From JANQPX01 sp965222015 (GTDB lineage Bacteria; Pseudomonadota; Alphaproteobacteria; Geminicoccales; Geminicoccaceae): a stretch of DNA of 64,000 nt. The first letter of the stretch is position 1; the number at the start of each line of letters is the position of its first letter. The DNA lies in assembly GCA_965222015.1 (NCBI GenBank), contig CBDCTL010000023.1, positions 186,001-250,000 of the forward strand, in the 5' to 3' direction. The notes under the pieces were generated by a model. The model saw nothing but the letters and a program-made list of their open reading frames with translations. It had not been told where the DNA came from and did no database searches. The position numbers and the translations under genes are program-made. Shown in pieces: positions 53,751-63,337 of this stretch.

Positions 53751-54420
53751 GTTTCGCCTTCCAGATTGGCAGCCGCTACCGCGAGTTGGCAGGCGAAGTG
53801 ATCCACCAGTGCCTTGGCCTATATCGTATGGGCCTCGGGACCGTTGATTGGCGGCAGATCATATTCGAGGCTATCGTGATCCGACGCCTTGCCGCCGCTG
53901 GGTACGATCGCCAGGGAACACCACTTACGGCGCTGTAGGCGGAGGACTGGTCACGTTCGATCCGGAAATCTCATCGCTTCCAGGTTCGCCTCACGTCGCT
54001 GTCCTCATGCGGTCGGCGAAGGCGCGACCTTCCGAGGAAGTCCGAATGCTGGTGGAAGACGTCACGAGCCAACTCGCGAGTAGACACTGTTCCATCGGGG
54101 GCGTTCCGAAAGCACACCTTGGCGCATCGCCGCCCTTAGACCCAGTCCTGCTCGAGGCAGCTTCTGGCACTCTTGAGAAGCCGGCGTTTCGGCCGCTTCC
54201 GGGCGCGAAGCAGGCACTGGGAAAAAGCCTCTGGATTCCGTAGTCGACCCAAAGTCGATTCTGCATTGCTGACCGTTCCGTTGCAGAACCTACCGATGCG
54301 CCTGTTGGGGTCGGCCCATTGGTCGGCCTTATCGACCTCGCCATGGGGACCCGCATCGTTGCACTGCCGGAACACCCGTCGGCTCCGAAAGCCAAATCGA
54401 CGCCCGGGCGGCTCCGCCCG
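53751..54420. other. intergenic region, no supported gene
   Basis: 670 bp between the membrane protein gene and argB. Open frames of 60-135 codons occur on both strands but overlap one another, lack ribosome binding sites and show no recognisable motif. Possibly degraded coding DNA. Confidence 0.45.
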
Positions 54421-55323
54421 TCAACGCCGGGGGGCGTCCCCCCCGATCTTGGTGCCGACGCCGGCTTCGGTAAAGATTTCGAGGAGCACGACGTGGGGGC
54501 GGCGGCCGTCGAGGATGTGGGCGGCCTGGACGCCGGCTTCGAGGGCGGACAGGCAGGTTTCGAGCTTCGGGATCATGCCGCCGGTGATGATGCCCGATGC
54601 CATCAGGCCGCGCGCGTCCTCGGCGGAAAAGCGGGGCAGAAGCCTGCCCTCGCCGTCCAGCACGCCCTCGACGTCGGTGAGCATGATCAGCTTTTCCGCA
54701 CGAAGGGCGGTGGCGACGGCGCCGGCTGCGGTGTCGGCGTTGATGTTGTAGGTCTGACCGTCCTCGCCGATCCCGATAGGCGCGATCACCGGGATCACCT
54801 CGCTCTCCCGGAGCACGTCGAGGAGCTGGGTGTTGATGCGCACCGGCTCGCCGACGAAGCCGAGGTCCAGCACCTCCTCGATATGGCTGTCGGGCGAGCG
54901 CACCTTTCTGGTGAGCTTGCTCGCCTCGATCAGCTTCGAGTCCTTGCCCGAGAGCCCGGCGGCCTGGCCGCCCGCCTCCTGGATGGCGGTGACGATGCGC
55001 TTGTTGATGTTGCCGGCGAGCACCATCTCGACGATCTCGACGGTGGCGGCGTCGGTGACGCGAAGGCCCTGCACGAACTCACTTCGGATCTTGAGCCGAT
55101 CGAGCATCGCCTTGATCTGCGGCCCGCCGCCATGGACCACGACCGGGTTGATGCCGACCTGCTTCAGGAGCACGACGTCGCGGGCGAAATCATGGGCGAG
55201 CTCGGCCGAGCCCATGGCGTGACCGCCATATTTGATGACGAAGGTGGAGCCGGCGAAGCGGCGCATATAGGGGAGCGCCTCGATGAGGGTTCTGGCGGTC
55301 TGGTGATGGCGATCTTCGGTCAT
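54421..55323 (-). CDS. argB: acetylglutamate kinase
   Basis: Encodes 300 aa; the start overlaps the engB stop (ATGA). Amino acid kinase fold with FVIKYGGHAM, VVVHGGGPQI, NINADTAAGAVATALRAEKL and GVLDGEGRLLP. Phosphorylates N-acetylglutamate, the second arginine synthesis step and site of arginine feedback in many bacteria. engB-argB adjacency is typical of alphaproteobacteria. Confidence 0.96.
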   Translation of the reverse strand: MTEDRHHQTARTLIEALPYMRRFAGSTFVIKYGGHAMGSAELAHDFARDVVLLKQVGINPVVVHGGGPQIKAMLDRLKIRSEFVQGLRVTDAATVEIVEMVLAGNINKRIVTAIQEAGGQAAGLSGKDSKLIEASKLTRKVRSPDSHIEEVLDLGFVGEPVRINTQLLDVLRESEVIPVIAPIGIGEDGQTYNINADTAAGAVATALRAEKLIMLTDVEGVLDGEGRLLPRFSAEDARGLMASGIITGGMIPKLETCLSALEAGVQAAHILDGRRPHVVLLEIFTEAGVGTKIGGDAPRR

Positions 55324-56006
55324 GTTTCTGCCATATCGGGCTTTGACTGCGGCGCTCGCGGAAGGGCGAATTCGGCGAGCGCCGCCCGGAGCTCGGCCAG
55401 ACCCGCCTGATCCCTTGCGCTGGTCGCGATCGGTTCGGGATGGGCGCCGATCCTGTGCTTAAGGGCTCCGGTCACATCCTGCAACAGGCCTTCGAGCGCC
55501 GCCGGCTTGATCTGGTCGGCCTTGGTCAGGATCACGCGATAGGCGACGGCGGCGTCGGCGAGGAGCTTCATGTAGTCGTCGTCGACCGTCTTCAGGCCGT
55601 GGCGGGCGTCGATCAGGACGCAGACGATGCGAAGCGTCGGACGCCCTTTCAGATAGGTCCGGATCAGGCGATGCCACTGGTCGACCGTGGGCTTCGGGGC
55701 CTTGGCGTAGCCGTAGCCCGGCAGGTCGGCGAGGATCAGGCGGCTGCCGAGGTCGAAGAGGTTGATCTGCTGGGTGCGGCCCGGCGTGTTCGAGGTGCGG
55801 GCGAGCTGCTTTTGGCCGGTGAGCGCGTTGATCAGCGTCGACTTGCCGACATTGGAGCGGCCGACGAAGGCGACCTCGGGCAGATCGGTCGCCGGCAGCT
55901 GTCTGATCGACGCGACGCTCAGCATGAAGTCGCAGCGCTGCGTGAACAGCAGGCGACCCTCCTCGATCGCCTCGTCGTCCGGCAGGCGGACGCTCTCCCC
56001 TCTCAT
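55320..56006 (-). CDS. engB: ribosome biogenesis GTPase EngB (YsxC/YihA)
   Basis: Encodes 228 aa from ATG 56006. GTPase motifs: G1 VGRSNVGKSTLINALTG, G2 TPGRTQQINLF, G3 DLPGYGYAKAP, G4 ILTKADQIK. Needed for 50S subunit assembly. It lies downstream of yidC in the rpmH-to-argB run, with the small membrane protein gene in opposite orientation between them. Confidence 0.95.
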   Translation of the reverse strand: MRGESVRLPDDEAIEEGRLLFTQRCDFMLSVASIRQLPATDLPEVAFVGRSNVGKSTLINALTGQKQLARTSNTPGRTQQINLFDLGSRLILADLPGYGYAKAPKPTVDQWHRLIRTYLKGRPTLRIVCVLIDARHGLKTVDDDYMKLLADAAVAYRVILTKADQIKPAALEGLLQDVTGALKHRIGAHPEPIATSARDQAGLAELRAALAEFALPRAPQSKPDMAET

Positions 56007-56139
56007 GCTTCTCTCATCCTTCGTTCTCGACGCCACCGCGCCGTCAAATTCAACATCATCCGCACCGTTGAAAACCTTAAGATGAATATTACATTGCACA
56101 CAGCAACTTTAAGTATTTTTCTGGCGGCAAGACAACGCG

Positions 56140-56496
56140 ATGAGACGGGTTCTCGCCCATGTTCTGTGGGCGGCGCTCATGGTCTATGCGACCTGCGCCG
56201 CGATCGCCAGCTTCACGTCGGTCTGTGACCCGGACGCGATGTTTCTCCGCCAGGCAGTCGAGGTGACGCTGATCGGACTCGTCGCCGTCCCGGTGACCTT
56301 CGTGGTTCCTGCCGCCTTCGTGCTCAGACGCGCTTTCGAAGACGACCGCAGACGCATGTCCATGGCCGCCAGGGCATCGAAGGCAGGCACCGCGAGCCGC
56401 GGCAAAGCGCCGTCGCCCCGGCAGAAGCCGCCGGGGAAGAAGCGAGCGGCGGCGCCGGCTCCTCAACGATACGCCTCCGAACTCTATAACGGCTAG
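56140..56496 (+). CDS. small two-helix membrane protein, unknown
   Basis: Encodes 118 aa with two transmembrane helices (VLWAALMVYATCAAIASF and LIGLVAVPVTFVVPAAF) and a basic, Ala/Pro/Lys-rich tail. Ribosome binding site is weak. It interrupts the usual yidC-engB arrangement on the other strand. The opposite-strand frame over the same bases has no hydrophobic pattern, which favours this strand. Confidence 0.58.
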   Translation: MRRVLAHVLWAALMVYATCAAIASFTSVCDPDAMFLRQAVEVTLIGLVAVPVTFVVPAAFVLRRAFEDDRRRMSMAARASKAGTASRGKAPSPRQKPPGKKRAAAPAPQRYASELYNG

Positions 56497-56964
56497 TGGT
56501 ATGACCACATCATTTGCTTCCCGTGGAGTTCCGCGACCGGGTTCAGAACCAACCTCATATGCGGGGCCGCTTCGGGACCGATCGGCTCGATCCGCCTGGA
56601 CAGCCGCCGATCGGGGCAGCCCCGGCGGATCCGTCAAGGCCTGGTAAAGCGCCCGGTCCGGACGCTAGGCTTTTCCCGACTTTTCCCAGTCATGATCGCA
56701 CCCTGGTCCATGCGATCCCGGGAGTCCGAGCCTCGCCCCGCCACTCTCCGGCGGACGGACGGATTCCCTGGGTCGCATGGACCGCCAGAACATGTGGCCG
56801 ACAAACGTCAATCCCGGGTGAAGACGGCGGCGGAAAGGGACAATCGAACGGCACGTCGCCCCTCCTGCGAAACGGTCGATGCCCAGCCGGGTCGGCATGA
56901 GTCATCGAGACAACCGGATTTGCCGCGATCCGTTCCCGTCAGGGGCGCCTGCGCGCCAGCCGGA
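56497..56964. other. intergenic region with palindromic element
   Basis: 468 bp; contains the dispersed palindrome at 56705-56783. Nothing else that can be supported as a gene. Confidence 0.5.
56705..56783. repeat. long palindromic intergenic element, copy 2
   Basis: Left arm 56705-56728 and right arm 56760-56783 pair over 24 bp with three mismatches; loop 31 nt. Sequence of both arms and of the first part of the loop (AGCCT) matches copy 1 at 8921. Lies downstream of yidC. Confidence 0.85.
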
Positions 56965-58719
56965 TCAGCTCACCTTGACGCCCATGCGGCGCATGATGAC
57001 CCATTGCTGGGCGATGGAGAGCACGTTGTTCCAGGTCCAGTAGATCACGAGCCCGGCCGCGAAGGTGGCGAACAGGAAGATGAACATCAGCGGCAGGAAC
57101 AGCATCACCTTGGCCTGCACGGGATCGGCGGGCTGCGGGTTCAGCTTGGTCTGCAGGAACATGGTGATGCCCATGAGAAGCGGCCAGATGCCGATCATCA
57201 GGAAGCTCGGCGGATCGAAGGGCAAAAGGCCGAACAGGTTGAAGACCGTGGTCGGATCCGGCGCGGACAGGTCCTGCACCCAGCCGAAAAACGGCGCGTG
57301 GCGCATTTCGATCGAGACGAACAGCACCTTGTAGAGGGCGAAGAAGACCGGGATCTGCACCAGGATGGGCAGACAGCCGGACATGGGGTTCACCTTCTCC
57401 TTCTTGTAGAGCTCCATCATCTCCTTTTGCATGCGCATCTTGTCGTCGCCGGCCTGCTCGCGGATGCGGGTCATTTCCGGCTGCAGCTTCTTCATCTGGC
57501 TCATGGCCCTGTAGGACTTGTTGGCCAGCGGGAAGAACAGGAGCTTGACCAGGAGGGTCAGCAGCAGGATGGCGACGCCGTAATTGCCGACCCAGCCATA
57601 GGCGAAGTGGAGAAAGTAGAAGATCGGCTTGGTCAGCCAGTAGAACCAGCCGAAGTCGATGGCACGGTCGAAGAGCGGAATGTTGAACTCGGCGGCGTAG
57701 GCGTCGAGCTTGTCCAGTTCCTTGGCGCCGGCGAACAGGCGATCCGTGACCTCGATCGAACTGCCGGCCGGGACCGTCATTGCCGGGCGCAGATAATCGG
57801 TCTGGTAGCGGTCCTCGCCGTCGCTCAGATAATGCTGGAACTTGGCGGTGAAGCCGGCCTCCTGGTCGGGGATGAGAGCGGCGAGCCAGTATTTGTCCGA
57901 GATGCCGAGCCAGCCATTGCCGCTCCGTTCTTCGAGCTGGCCGTCTTCCTCCTGAAGATCGCTGTAGTCGATTTCGGTGAGCTGCTCGTTGAAGACGCCC
58001 ATCGGCCCTTCATGGAGAATGAAGAAGCCGGAGATCTCAGGCGTGCCCCAGCGGCGAACCAGGCCGTAGGGGTGGAGCGTGACAGCATCCTCGCCCTGAT
58101 TGCGCACCCGCTGGGTGACCGTGATGAGATAGTCGTCGTCGATCTCCAGCCGACGCTCGAAGATCAGCCCCTCGCCGTTTTCCCAGGACAGCGTCACGGG
58201 CTGTCCAGGGGCGAGTTCGCCTTGATCCGTGCTCCAGACGGTCGTCTGGTCCGGGACGGGGGTGTCGGCGTTGTCCGGCGCCCAGCCGAATTCGGCGAAA
58301 TAAGCGTTCGGCGAGCCCGCGGGATTGAACAGGGTGACGTCGGCGGCGCCGGGTTCGATGGCGACCTGGTAGTCGGTCATCACGATGTCGTCGATGCGGC
58401 CGCCGGTCAGGCTGAGCGATCCGGTGAGCCGGCCATTGTCGATCGCGATGCGCTCGCCCTCGGCGAGAACCGCATCGCGCGAGGCTTCGGTCGGCTGACC
58501 CGTCGGCACGCTGCCCGGAGCCGAGGCTGTCGAGGACCCGGCCTGTCCGCTGCGCTCGGGCGACGGTGTCGGGGCGACCGAACCGCCGGTGCTCTGCTCG
58601 ACGGCGGCCTGCCGGCGCTGCTCCTCCTGAATCCGCGGCATTTCGTAAAAATACTGAAAGCCGATGATGATCGTCACCGAAAGGACGATGGCCAGGACTA
58701 GATTTCGCTGTTCGGGCAT
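56965..58719 (-). CDS. yidC: membrane protein insertase YidC
   Basis: Encodes 584 aa. N-terminal helix (VLAIVLSVTIIIGFQYFYEM), a Ser/Pro-rich linker, the large periplasmic beta-sandwich domain (about 80-355) and the conserved five-helix core with YNYGVAILLLT-type region, QMKKLQPEMTRIREQ and MMELYKKEKVNPMSGCLPIL. Inserts inner membrane proteins with or without SecYEG. Follows yidD as usual. Confidence 0.97.
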   Translation of the reverse strand: MPEQRNLVLAIVLSVTIIIGFQYFYEMPRIQEEQRRQAAVEQSTGGSVAPTPSPERSGQAGSSTASAPGSVPTGQPTEASRDAVLAEGERIAIDNGRLTGSLSLTGGRIDDIVMTDYQVAIEPGAADVTLFNPAGSPNAYFAEFGWAPDNADTPVPDQTTVWSTDQGELAPGQPVTLSWENGEGLIFERRLEIDDDYLITVTQRVRNQGEDAVTLHPYGLVRRWGTPEISGFFILHEGPMGVFNEQLTEIDYSDLQEEDGQLEERSGNGWLGISDKYWLAALIPDQEAGFTAKFQHYLSDGEDRYQTDYLRPAMTVPAGSSIEVTDRLFAGAKELDKLDAYAAEFNIPLFDRAIDFGWFYWLTKPIFYFLHFAYGWVGNYGVAILLLTLLVKLLFFPLANKSYRAMSQMKKLQPEMTRIREQAGDDKMRMQKEMMELYKKEKVNPMSGCLPILVQIPVFFALYKVLFVSIEMRHAPFFGWVQDLSAPDPTTVFNLFGLLPFDPPSFLMIGIWPLLMGITMFLQTKLNPQPADPVQAKVMLFLPLMFIFLFATFAAGLVIYWTWNNVLSIAQQWVIMRRMGVKVS

Positions 58720-58775
58720 GTCGTCCCGGTCTCCTTGCCTCTTGGTCTTCAGAGCCTCTTGGCCTTCCAGGCCTC

Positions 58776-59192
58776 TCAGTCTTCAGCGTTCGGCCGGCGA
58801 CGCCCCGAGGGCCGCCCGCCGGATGAGGTTTCCGCCGCGCTGCGATCACCGTTTTCGATCCCGGGTACCGGATCGAAGCCGCTCCCGCCCCAGGGATGAC
58901 AACGCAGGAACCGCCGAACGGTCAGCCGACCGCCCCTTATTGCCCCGTGTCGACCCAGAGCGTCCAGAGCGTAGTCGGAACAAGTGGGCAAAAAACGACA
59001 ACGGGGCCCGATCCAGGGCGAGATCAACCATCGATAGGCGATGATCGGCGCTTTCAGGAGCCTGACGACGAGGCTTTCGCCCGATCCGGCGCGCGTCGGC
59101 CGGAACGGCGTCTGTCCGCGGGCCTGGCTTTCACCGTCAGCACGCGCGAAAATGCCGTCGCCATGTCGTCCAGAAGCATTGGAAACGCACAT
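58776..59192 (-). CDS. yidD: membrane protein insertion efficiency factor YidD
   Basis: The YidD core VVRLLKAPIIAYRWLISP is followed by CRFLPTCSDYALDALGRHG and RCHPWGGSGFDPVP, all diagnostic. The only ATG in frame is at 59192 deep inside rnpA, giving 138 aa, more than the usual 70-115. True translation probably begins near 59075 at the rnpA stop, with no standard start codon visible there. Acts in the same process as YidC. Confidence 0.85.
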   Translation of the reverse strand: MCVSNASGRHGDGIFARADGESQARGQTPFRPTRAGSGESLVVRLLKAPIIAYRWLISPWIGPRCRFLPTCSDYALDALGRHGAIRGGRLTVRRFLRCHPWGGSGFDPVPGIENGDRSAAETSSGGRPSGRRRPNAED

Positions 59193-59473
59193 GTCAGCAC
59201 CTCGGCCCTGGCGACCAGCACGTAATCATGCCCGGCGACCGCCGCGTCGGGGAGCAGATGCCGCGCCGCTTCCCGGAGCCGGCGCTTGGCCCGGTTGCGG
59301 GCGACGGCGTTGCCGATCCTTCTGGTCGCGGTGAAGCCGAGGCCGATTTCATGGCGGGCCGCCTTTTCCCGATCGGGACGCGGACCCGCCTGCAGCACGA
59401 AGGCCGACGCGATCCAACGACGGCCGGTCGCGGCGACCGCCAGAAATTCGATTCGGCGCTTGAGACGAACCAC
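59054..59473 (-). CDS. rnpA: ribonuclease P protein component
   Basis: Encodes 139 aa from GTG 59473. RNase P protein signature RIGNAVARNRAKRRLREAAR with upstream ATRRIG and HDYVLVARAE. Supports RNase P RNA in 5' processing of tRNAs. Lies right after rpmH; overlaps yidD. Confidence 0.93.
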   Translation of the reverse strand: MVRLKRRIEFLAVAATGRRWIASAFVLQAGPRPDREKAARHEIGLGFTATRRIGNAVARNRAKRRLREAARHLLPDAAVAGHDYVLVARAEVLTCAFPMLLDDMATAFSRVLTVKARPADRRRSGRRAPDRAKASSSGS

Positions 59474-59543
59474 CTGGACGCTCGGGACCGGGGTCCGGTT
59501 CTCGATGGTCTGACCTCGGCAATCGTCCGGGATACCCTCCGCC

Positions 59544-59678
59544 TCAGGCGGAGAGACGCTTTCGCCCCTTGGCCCGTCTCCGGGCGAGGACCCGACGGCC
59601 GCCGACCGAGGCCGAGCGCGCGCGAAAACCGTGGCGGCGCTTGCGAACGAGATTGCTGGGCTGGAATGTGCGTTTCAC
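59544..59678 (-). CDS. rpmH: 50S ribosomal protein L34
   Basis: Encodes 44 aa from GTG 59678: KRTFQPSNLVRKRRHGFRAR then a basic tail RVLARRRAKGRKRLSA, typical for L34. A consensus promoter lies 43 bp upstream. First gene of the rpmH-rnpA-yidD-yidC run. Confidence 0.95.
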   Translation of the reverse strand: MKRTFQPSNLVRKRRHGFRARSASVGGRRVLARRRAKGRKRLSA

Positions 59679-59720
59679 GAGATCTCTACCTTCGTCGTAC
59701 CGGCAACGAAACCGGAGCGC

Positions 59721-59749
59721 TGTATAGGATGCGCCGGCTTCGCTGTCAA
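59721..59749 (-). promoter_or_regulatory. sigma70-type promoter of rpmH operon
   Basis: Minus-strand TTGACA (59749-59744), exactly 17 nt, TATACA (59726-59721). Very close to consensus and well placed for rpmH. Confidence 0.85.
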
Positions 59750-59909
59750 ACCGGGAGGGCGGTGCCGAAAGCCCCCGAAAGCCGCCGCCTCACCCGCCAT
59801 TGAACGAGATGTGACCTGGCAACGGCCCGCCGGGGCTGGCGCGAACGCCCCCGTTATGGTGCATATCTGGGAAGTTCGGCGGCGGCGTCCAGGGGGTGGA
59901 GGTCCAGAT

Positions 59910-59924
59910 TTAAGCTTTCCTTAA
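59910..59924 (+). promoter_or_regulatory. CtrA box
   Basis: TTAAGCTTTCCTTAA matches the full CtrA consensus TTAA-N7-TTAA. Lies 65 bp before the first DUF547 gene. CtrA is the alphaproteobacterial cell-cycle/motility response regulator. Confidence 0.65.
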
Positions 59925-59988
59925 CCTTGACGGTCTATGAAGACCGGAGCGCAGGCCCTCGCAGCCCTTGAGGGTGAAGGAGACGAGT

Positions 59989-60828
59989 TTGTCCGCACGC
60001 TTTGCGATGATCGCCGTTCTGCTGACGACATTCCTTTCCGGAACTGGCGCCGCGCAGGCGGCGCCGAAGGCTGTCCTCTGGGAACGCTGGACGGCCAACG
60101 ATCCCGCCTCGACCGAGACCATCGATCACGGGGCCTGGTCCGATCTCCTTGCGCGCTATCTCGTCACCGGCAGCGACGGCGTCAACCGGTTCGCCTATGG
60201 GCGCGTAACCTCGGAGGATGCTCGGCGGCTGGAGGACTACATCGCCGGACTGGCGGCTGTGGAAATCTCGACCTATGACCGGCGCCAGCAGATGGCGTAC
60301 TGGATCAACCTCTACAACGCGCTGACCGTCAAGGTGATCCTCGATCACTATCCCGTCGGCAGCATTCGCGACATCGACATATCGCCCGGTCTGTTCAGCG
60401 ACGGCCCCTGGGGCAAAAAGCTGGTCACGATCGAGGGCGAGAAGGTCGCGCTCGACGACATCGAGCACCAGATCCTGCGCCCGATCTGGAAGGACCCGCG
60501 AATCCATTACGCCGTCAACTGCGCCTCGATCGGCTGCCCGAACCTTCGACCCGAGCCGTTTTTGGCGGACCGGCTGGATCGTCAGCTGGACGAGGCGGCG
60601 ATCGACTTCGTGAACCATCCCCGAGCGGTTCGGGTCGATGCGGGCGGCGTCGTGACGTCGAGCATCTACCATTGGTTCGAAGATGATTTCGGCGGCGACG
60701 ACCCCGACGTGATCGCCCACCTCAAGGGCTATGCGCGGCCCGATCTCGCCATGCGCCTGGAGGGACAAACGGCGATCGACGACCACCACTATGACTGGCG
60801 GCTCAACGATGCGACGCCCGGCTCCTGA
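59989..60828 (+). CDS. exported DUF547 protein
   Basis: Encodes 279 aa from TTG 59989 with AAGGAG 6 nt upstream; a Sec signal follows (FAMIAVLLTTFLSGTGAAQA). DUF547 core: MAYWINLYNALTVKVILDHY, RIHYAVNCASIGCPNL and a conserved Cys-Pro pair. Probably periplasmic; the family fold resembles cysteine proteases but activity is unproven. Its stop overlaps the start of a second DUF547 gene by 20 bp. Confidence 0.9.
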   Translation: MSARFAMIAVLLTTFLSGTGAAQAAPKAVLWERWTANDPASTETIDHGAWSDLLARYLVTGSDGVNRFAYGRVTSEDARRLEDYIAGLAAVEISTYDRRQQMAYWINLYNALTVKVILDHYPVGSIRDIDISPGLFSDGPWGKKLVTIEGEKVALDDIEHQILRPIWKDPRIHYAVNCASIGCPNLRPEPFLADRLDRQLDEAAIDFVNHPRAVRVDAGGVVTSSIYHWFEDDFGGDDPDVIAHLKGYARPDLAMRLEGQTAIDDHHYDWRLNDATPGS

Positions 60829-61708
60829 CGGCGGGGTGGCCGCGCGGCCGGGCGTGCTGGCCGCGGCGGCGCTCTGGCTGCTGTGCCTGGTGATGGCGGC
60901 GGTCCCGCTCGCCGCCGTGGGTGCTGCGGCCGGCCCTGCGCCGGCGTCCGAGCGCTGGCTCGCCCATGACGAGACCTCGGCGCTGCGCATCGACCACGGC
61001 GCCTGGGAGCGCTTTCTGCTGACCTATCTCCGCCCCGGCGCGGACGGGGTGCACCGGCTCGCCTATGGCGCGGTCGATCGGCGGGACCGCCGGCGGCTGG
61101 ATCACTATCTCGAGCGCATGAGCGAGGTCGATCTGGCCGGCTATCGGCGCGCCGAGCAGCTCGCCTACTGGATCAATCTCTACAACGCGCTCACTGTCGA
61201 CCTGGTCCTCGACCACTACCCGATCGCCTCGATCCGCGGCATCGGCGGGACCGGCCAGGGGGGCGAGGCCGGCCAGGGGCAGGCGGGGAACGCCTGGCGC
61301 CGGCCTTTGATCGAGATCGACGGCGTGGCCCTCTCCCTGGACGACATCGAAAATCATGTCATCGAGCCGATCTGGAACGATCCGAGGGTCTACTACGCCA
61401 CGACCTGCCCGGCGCTCGGCTGCCCCAATTTGCAGCCCGTGCCCTTCACCGGCGACCTCCTGGACCGGCAGCTGAGCGACGCCGCCATGGCCTATGTGAA
61501 CGACTCGCGCTGCATCGACATCCGCGACGACCAGCTCCATGTCTCCAGCTTCTATCGATGGCATCTGAAGGCGTTCGGCGGCTCGGATCACGCCGTCATC
61601 CGGCATCTGATGGCCTATGCCGAGCCGGATCTCGCCATGACACTCCAGCGGTTCGATCGCCTGCATGGCGATCTTTTCGACTGGCGGCTGAACGACGTCA
61701 CCGAATAG
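60809..61708 (+). CDS. exported DUF547 protein, second copy
   Basis: Encodes 299 aa from ATG 60809. N-terminal export signal (LAAAALWLLCLVMAAVPLAA) and the same DUF547 blocks (LAYWINLYNALTVDLVLDHY, VYYATTCPALGCPNL). A Gly/Gln-rich insert (GGTGQGGEAGQGQAG) is absent from the first copy. The pair is a tandem duplicate that has diverged. Likely periplasmic. Confidence 0.9.
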   Translation: MRRPAPDGGVAARPGVLAAAALWLLCLVMAAVPLAAVGAAAGPAPASERWLAHDETSALRIDHGAWERFLLTYLRPGADGVHRLAYGAVDRRDRRRLDHYLERMSEVDLAGYRRAEQLAYWINLYNALTVDLVLDHYPIASIRGIGGTGQGGEAGQGQAGNAWRRPLIEIDGVALSLDDIENHVIEPIWNDPRVYYATTCPALGCPNLQPVPFTGDLLDRQLSDAAMAYVNDSRCIDIRDDQLHVSSFYRWHLKAFGGSDHAVIRHLMAYAEPDLAMTLQRFDRLHGDLFDWRLNDVTE

Positions 61709-61837
61709 AATGGCGGTTTGCGATGTTCCGGCGACAGCGCACTCGACCCCTCCGAGGCGGTCGATCCGGTGGCTTTTCCGGCGATCGGCGGCTATCAACG
61801 TCATCCGAGCCCGTCAGACGACCCGGCCGAGAAGGTC

Positions 61838-63241
61838 ATGACCAGCGCGCTTCGTACCCCGTCACCGATCCGATCCCTGTCCGCGAGGCTGCTGCTTTTG
61901 ACCATGGCCTTCGTGCTGCTCGGCGAGATCCTGATCTACGTGCCGTCGATCTCGCGCTTTCGAAAGGTCTATATCGAAGAGCGCATCGCCGCCGCACACC
62001 TGGCGACGCTGTCGATCGAAGCGAGCGCCAGCGGCCGGATCGGCGCGGCGCTCGAAGACGAGCTGCTGAGCCATGCGGGCGTGCTCGCCGTGACCCTGCA
62101 CGCGCCCCGCGCCAGCCTCATGCTCGGCCGCCTGCCCGCCGTCGAGAAGGTGTTCGATCTGCGCGCCGCCACCCCCTGGAGCCTGATCAGGGATGCTTTC
62201 GAAGCGCTCTGGCATGGCGGTGACCGCATCATCCGCGTGATGGGCCCGTCGCCCCAGAACCCGGGCCTCCTGGTCGACGTCAGCTTGCGCGAGCGGGCCT
62301 TGTGGAACGCGATGGTCGACTATTCCTGGCGCATCCTGAACCTCTCGATCGTGCTCTCGCTGCTCACGGCGCTTCTGGTCTACCTGTCGCTGCAGCTCTT
62401 GATGGTGCTACCGCTGCGCCGCATCACCGAAAGCGTGATCGCGTTTCGCACGCGCCCCGAAAACGCCGACATCGCGCTCGAGAGTTCGCCCCGAAAGGAC
62501 GAGATCGGCGTGGTGCAGAGCGAGCTTGCGGACATGCAGTCCAGGCTCCGCCAAGCGCTCGCGCAAAAGACCAGGCTCGCCGCCCTCGGCGCCGCCGTCA
62601 GCAAGATCAACCACGATCTCCGCAACCTTCTGGCCAACGCCATGCTGCTTTCCGACAGCCTCGACGTCAGCCCGGACCCTAAGGTCAAGCGGATCGCGCC
62701 GAGGATCGTTGAATCCATGGAGCGCGCCGCCAAGCTCTGCACCGACACCCTCAATTTCTCCCGCGCCGAGTCCGTGCAGCCGAAAAAGGCGCGCTTCGGC
62801 CTGAAGGACCTGGTCGACGAGGTCGTCGCCAGCTTCGACGGCCACGCCTCCTCGCCGATCCGCTGGCGGAACGAGGTGGACGAGAGCACCATGGCGCTGG
62901 CCGATCGCGACCAGCTCTTTCGCGTGCTCATGAATCTCGGACGCAATGCTGAGCAGGCGCTCCAGGCCCAGGTCGAGGACGGCCAGGCCGGCATGGTCTC
63001 CTTCATGGCCTGGCAGAGCGGCCGGTCGCTGATGATCGAGATCGCGGATACCGGCCCCGGCATCGACGCCTCCGCCCGCGAGCATCTGTTCGAAGCGTTT
63101 TCCGGATCGACCCGGCCCGGCGGCACGGGCCTCGGCCTTGCCATCGCGCGAGAAATCATGCGCGCCCATGGCGGCGACATCGAGCTCGGGCGCAGCGACG
63201 CCGACGGCACGGCGTTCAGGCTTCAATTGCCTGCGGGGTGA
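61838..63241 (+). CDS. sensor histidine kinase
   Basis: Encodes 467 aa from ATG 61838 (GAGAAGG upstream). Two transmembrane helices flank a periplasmic sensor of about 140 residues, then HAMP-like segment LPLRRITESVIAF, phosphoacceptor His in SKINHDLRNLLANAMLL, N box LGRNAEQAL, G1 DTGPGID and G2 GGTGLGLAI. The response regulator is not in the window. Follows the DUF547 genes by 129 bp on the same strand. Confidence 0.92.
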   Translation: MTSALRTPSPIRSLSARLLLLTMAFVLLGEILIYVPSISRFRKVYIEERIAAAHLATLSIEASASGRIGAALEDELLSHAGVLAVTLHAPRASLMLGRLPAVEKVFDLRAATPWSLIRDAFEALWHGGDRIIRVMGPSPQNPGLLVDVSLRERALWNAMVDYSWRILNLSIVLSLLTALLVYLSLQLLMVLPLRRITESVIAFRTRPENADIALESSPRKDEIGVVQSELADMQSRLRQALAQKTRLAALGAAVSKINHDLRNLLANAMLLSDSLDVSPDPKVKRIAPRIVESMERAAKLCTDTLNFSRAESVQPKKARFGLKDLVDEVVASFDGHASSPIRWRNEVDESTMALADRDQLFRVLMNLGRNAEQALQAQVEDGQAGMVSFMAWQSGRSLMIEIADTGPGIDASAREHLFEAFSGSTRPGGTGLGLAIAREIMRAHGGDIELGRSDADGTAFRLQLPAG

Positions 63242-63337
63242 CGAAGAACCGTTCCCAGGCGTCATCGGCGGCGATTGCTCCAGACGGCAATGATTGTTCC
63301 GGCCTTGGGGCCCGCCTAGGATGATCGGAGGGGAAGC

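Noticed and set aside
53848..54243. 131-codon plus-strand open frame between the membrane protein gene and argB
   Set aside because: No ribosome binding site, no recognisable motif, and an equally long opposite-strand frame overlaps it.
56692..58701. 669-codon plus-strand open frame opposite yidC
   Set aside because: YidC is unambiguous on the minus strand; this is a shadow.
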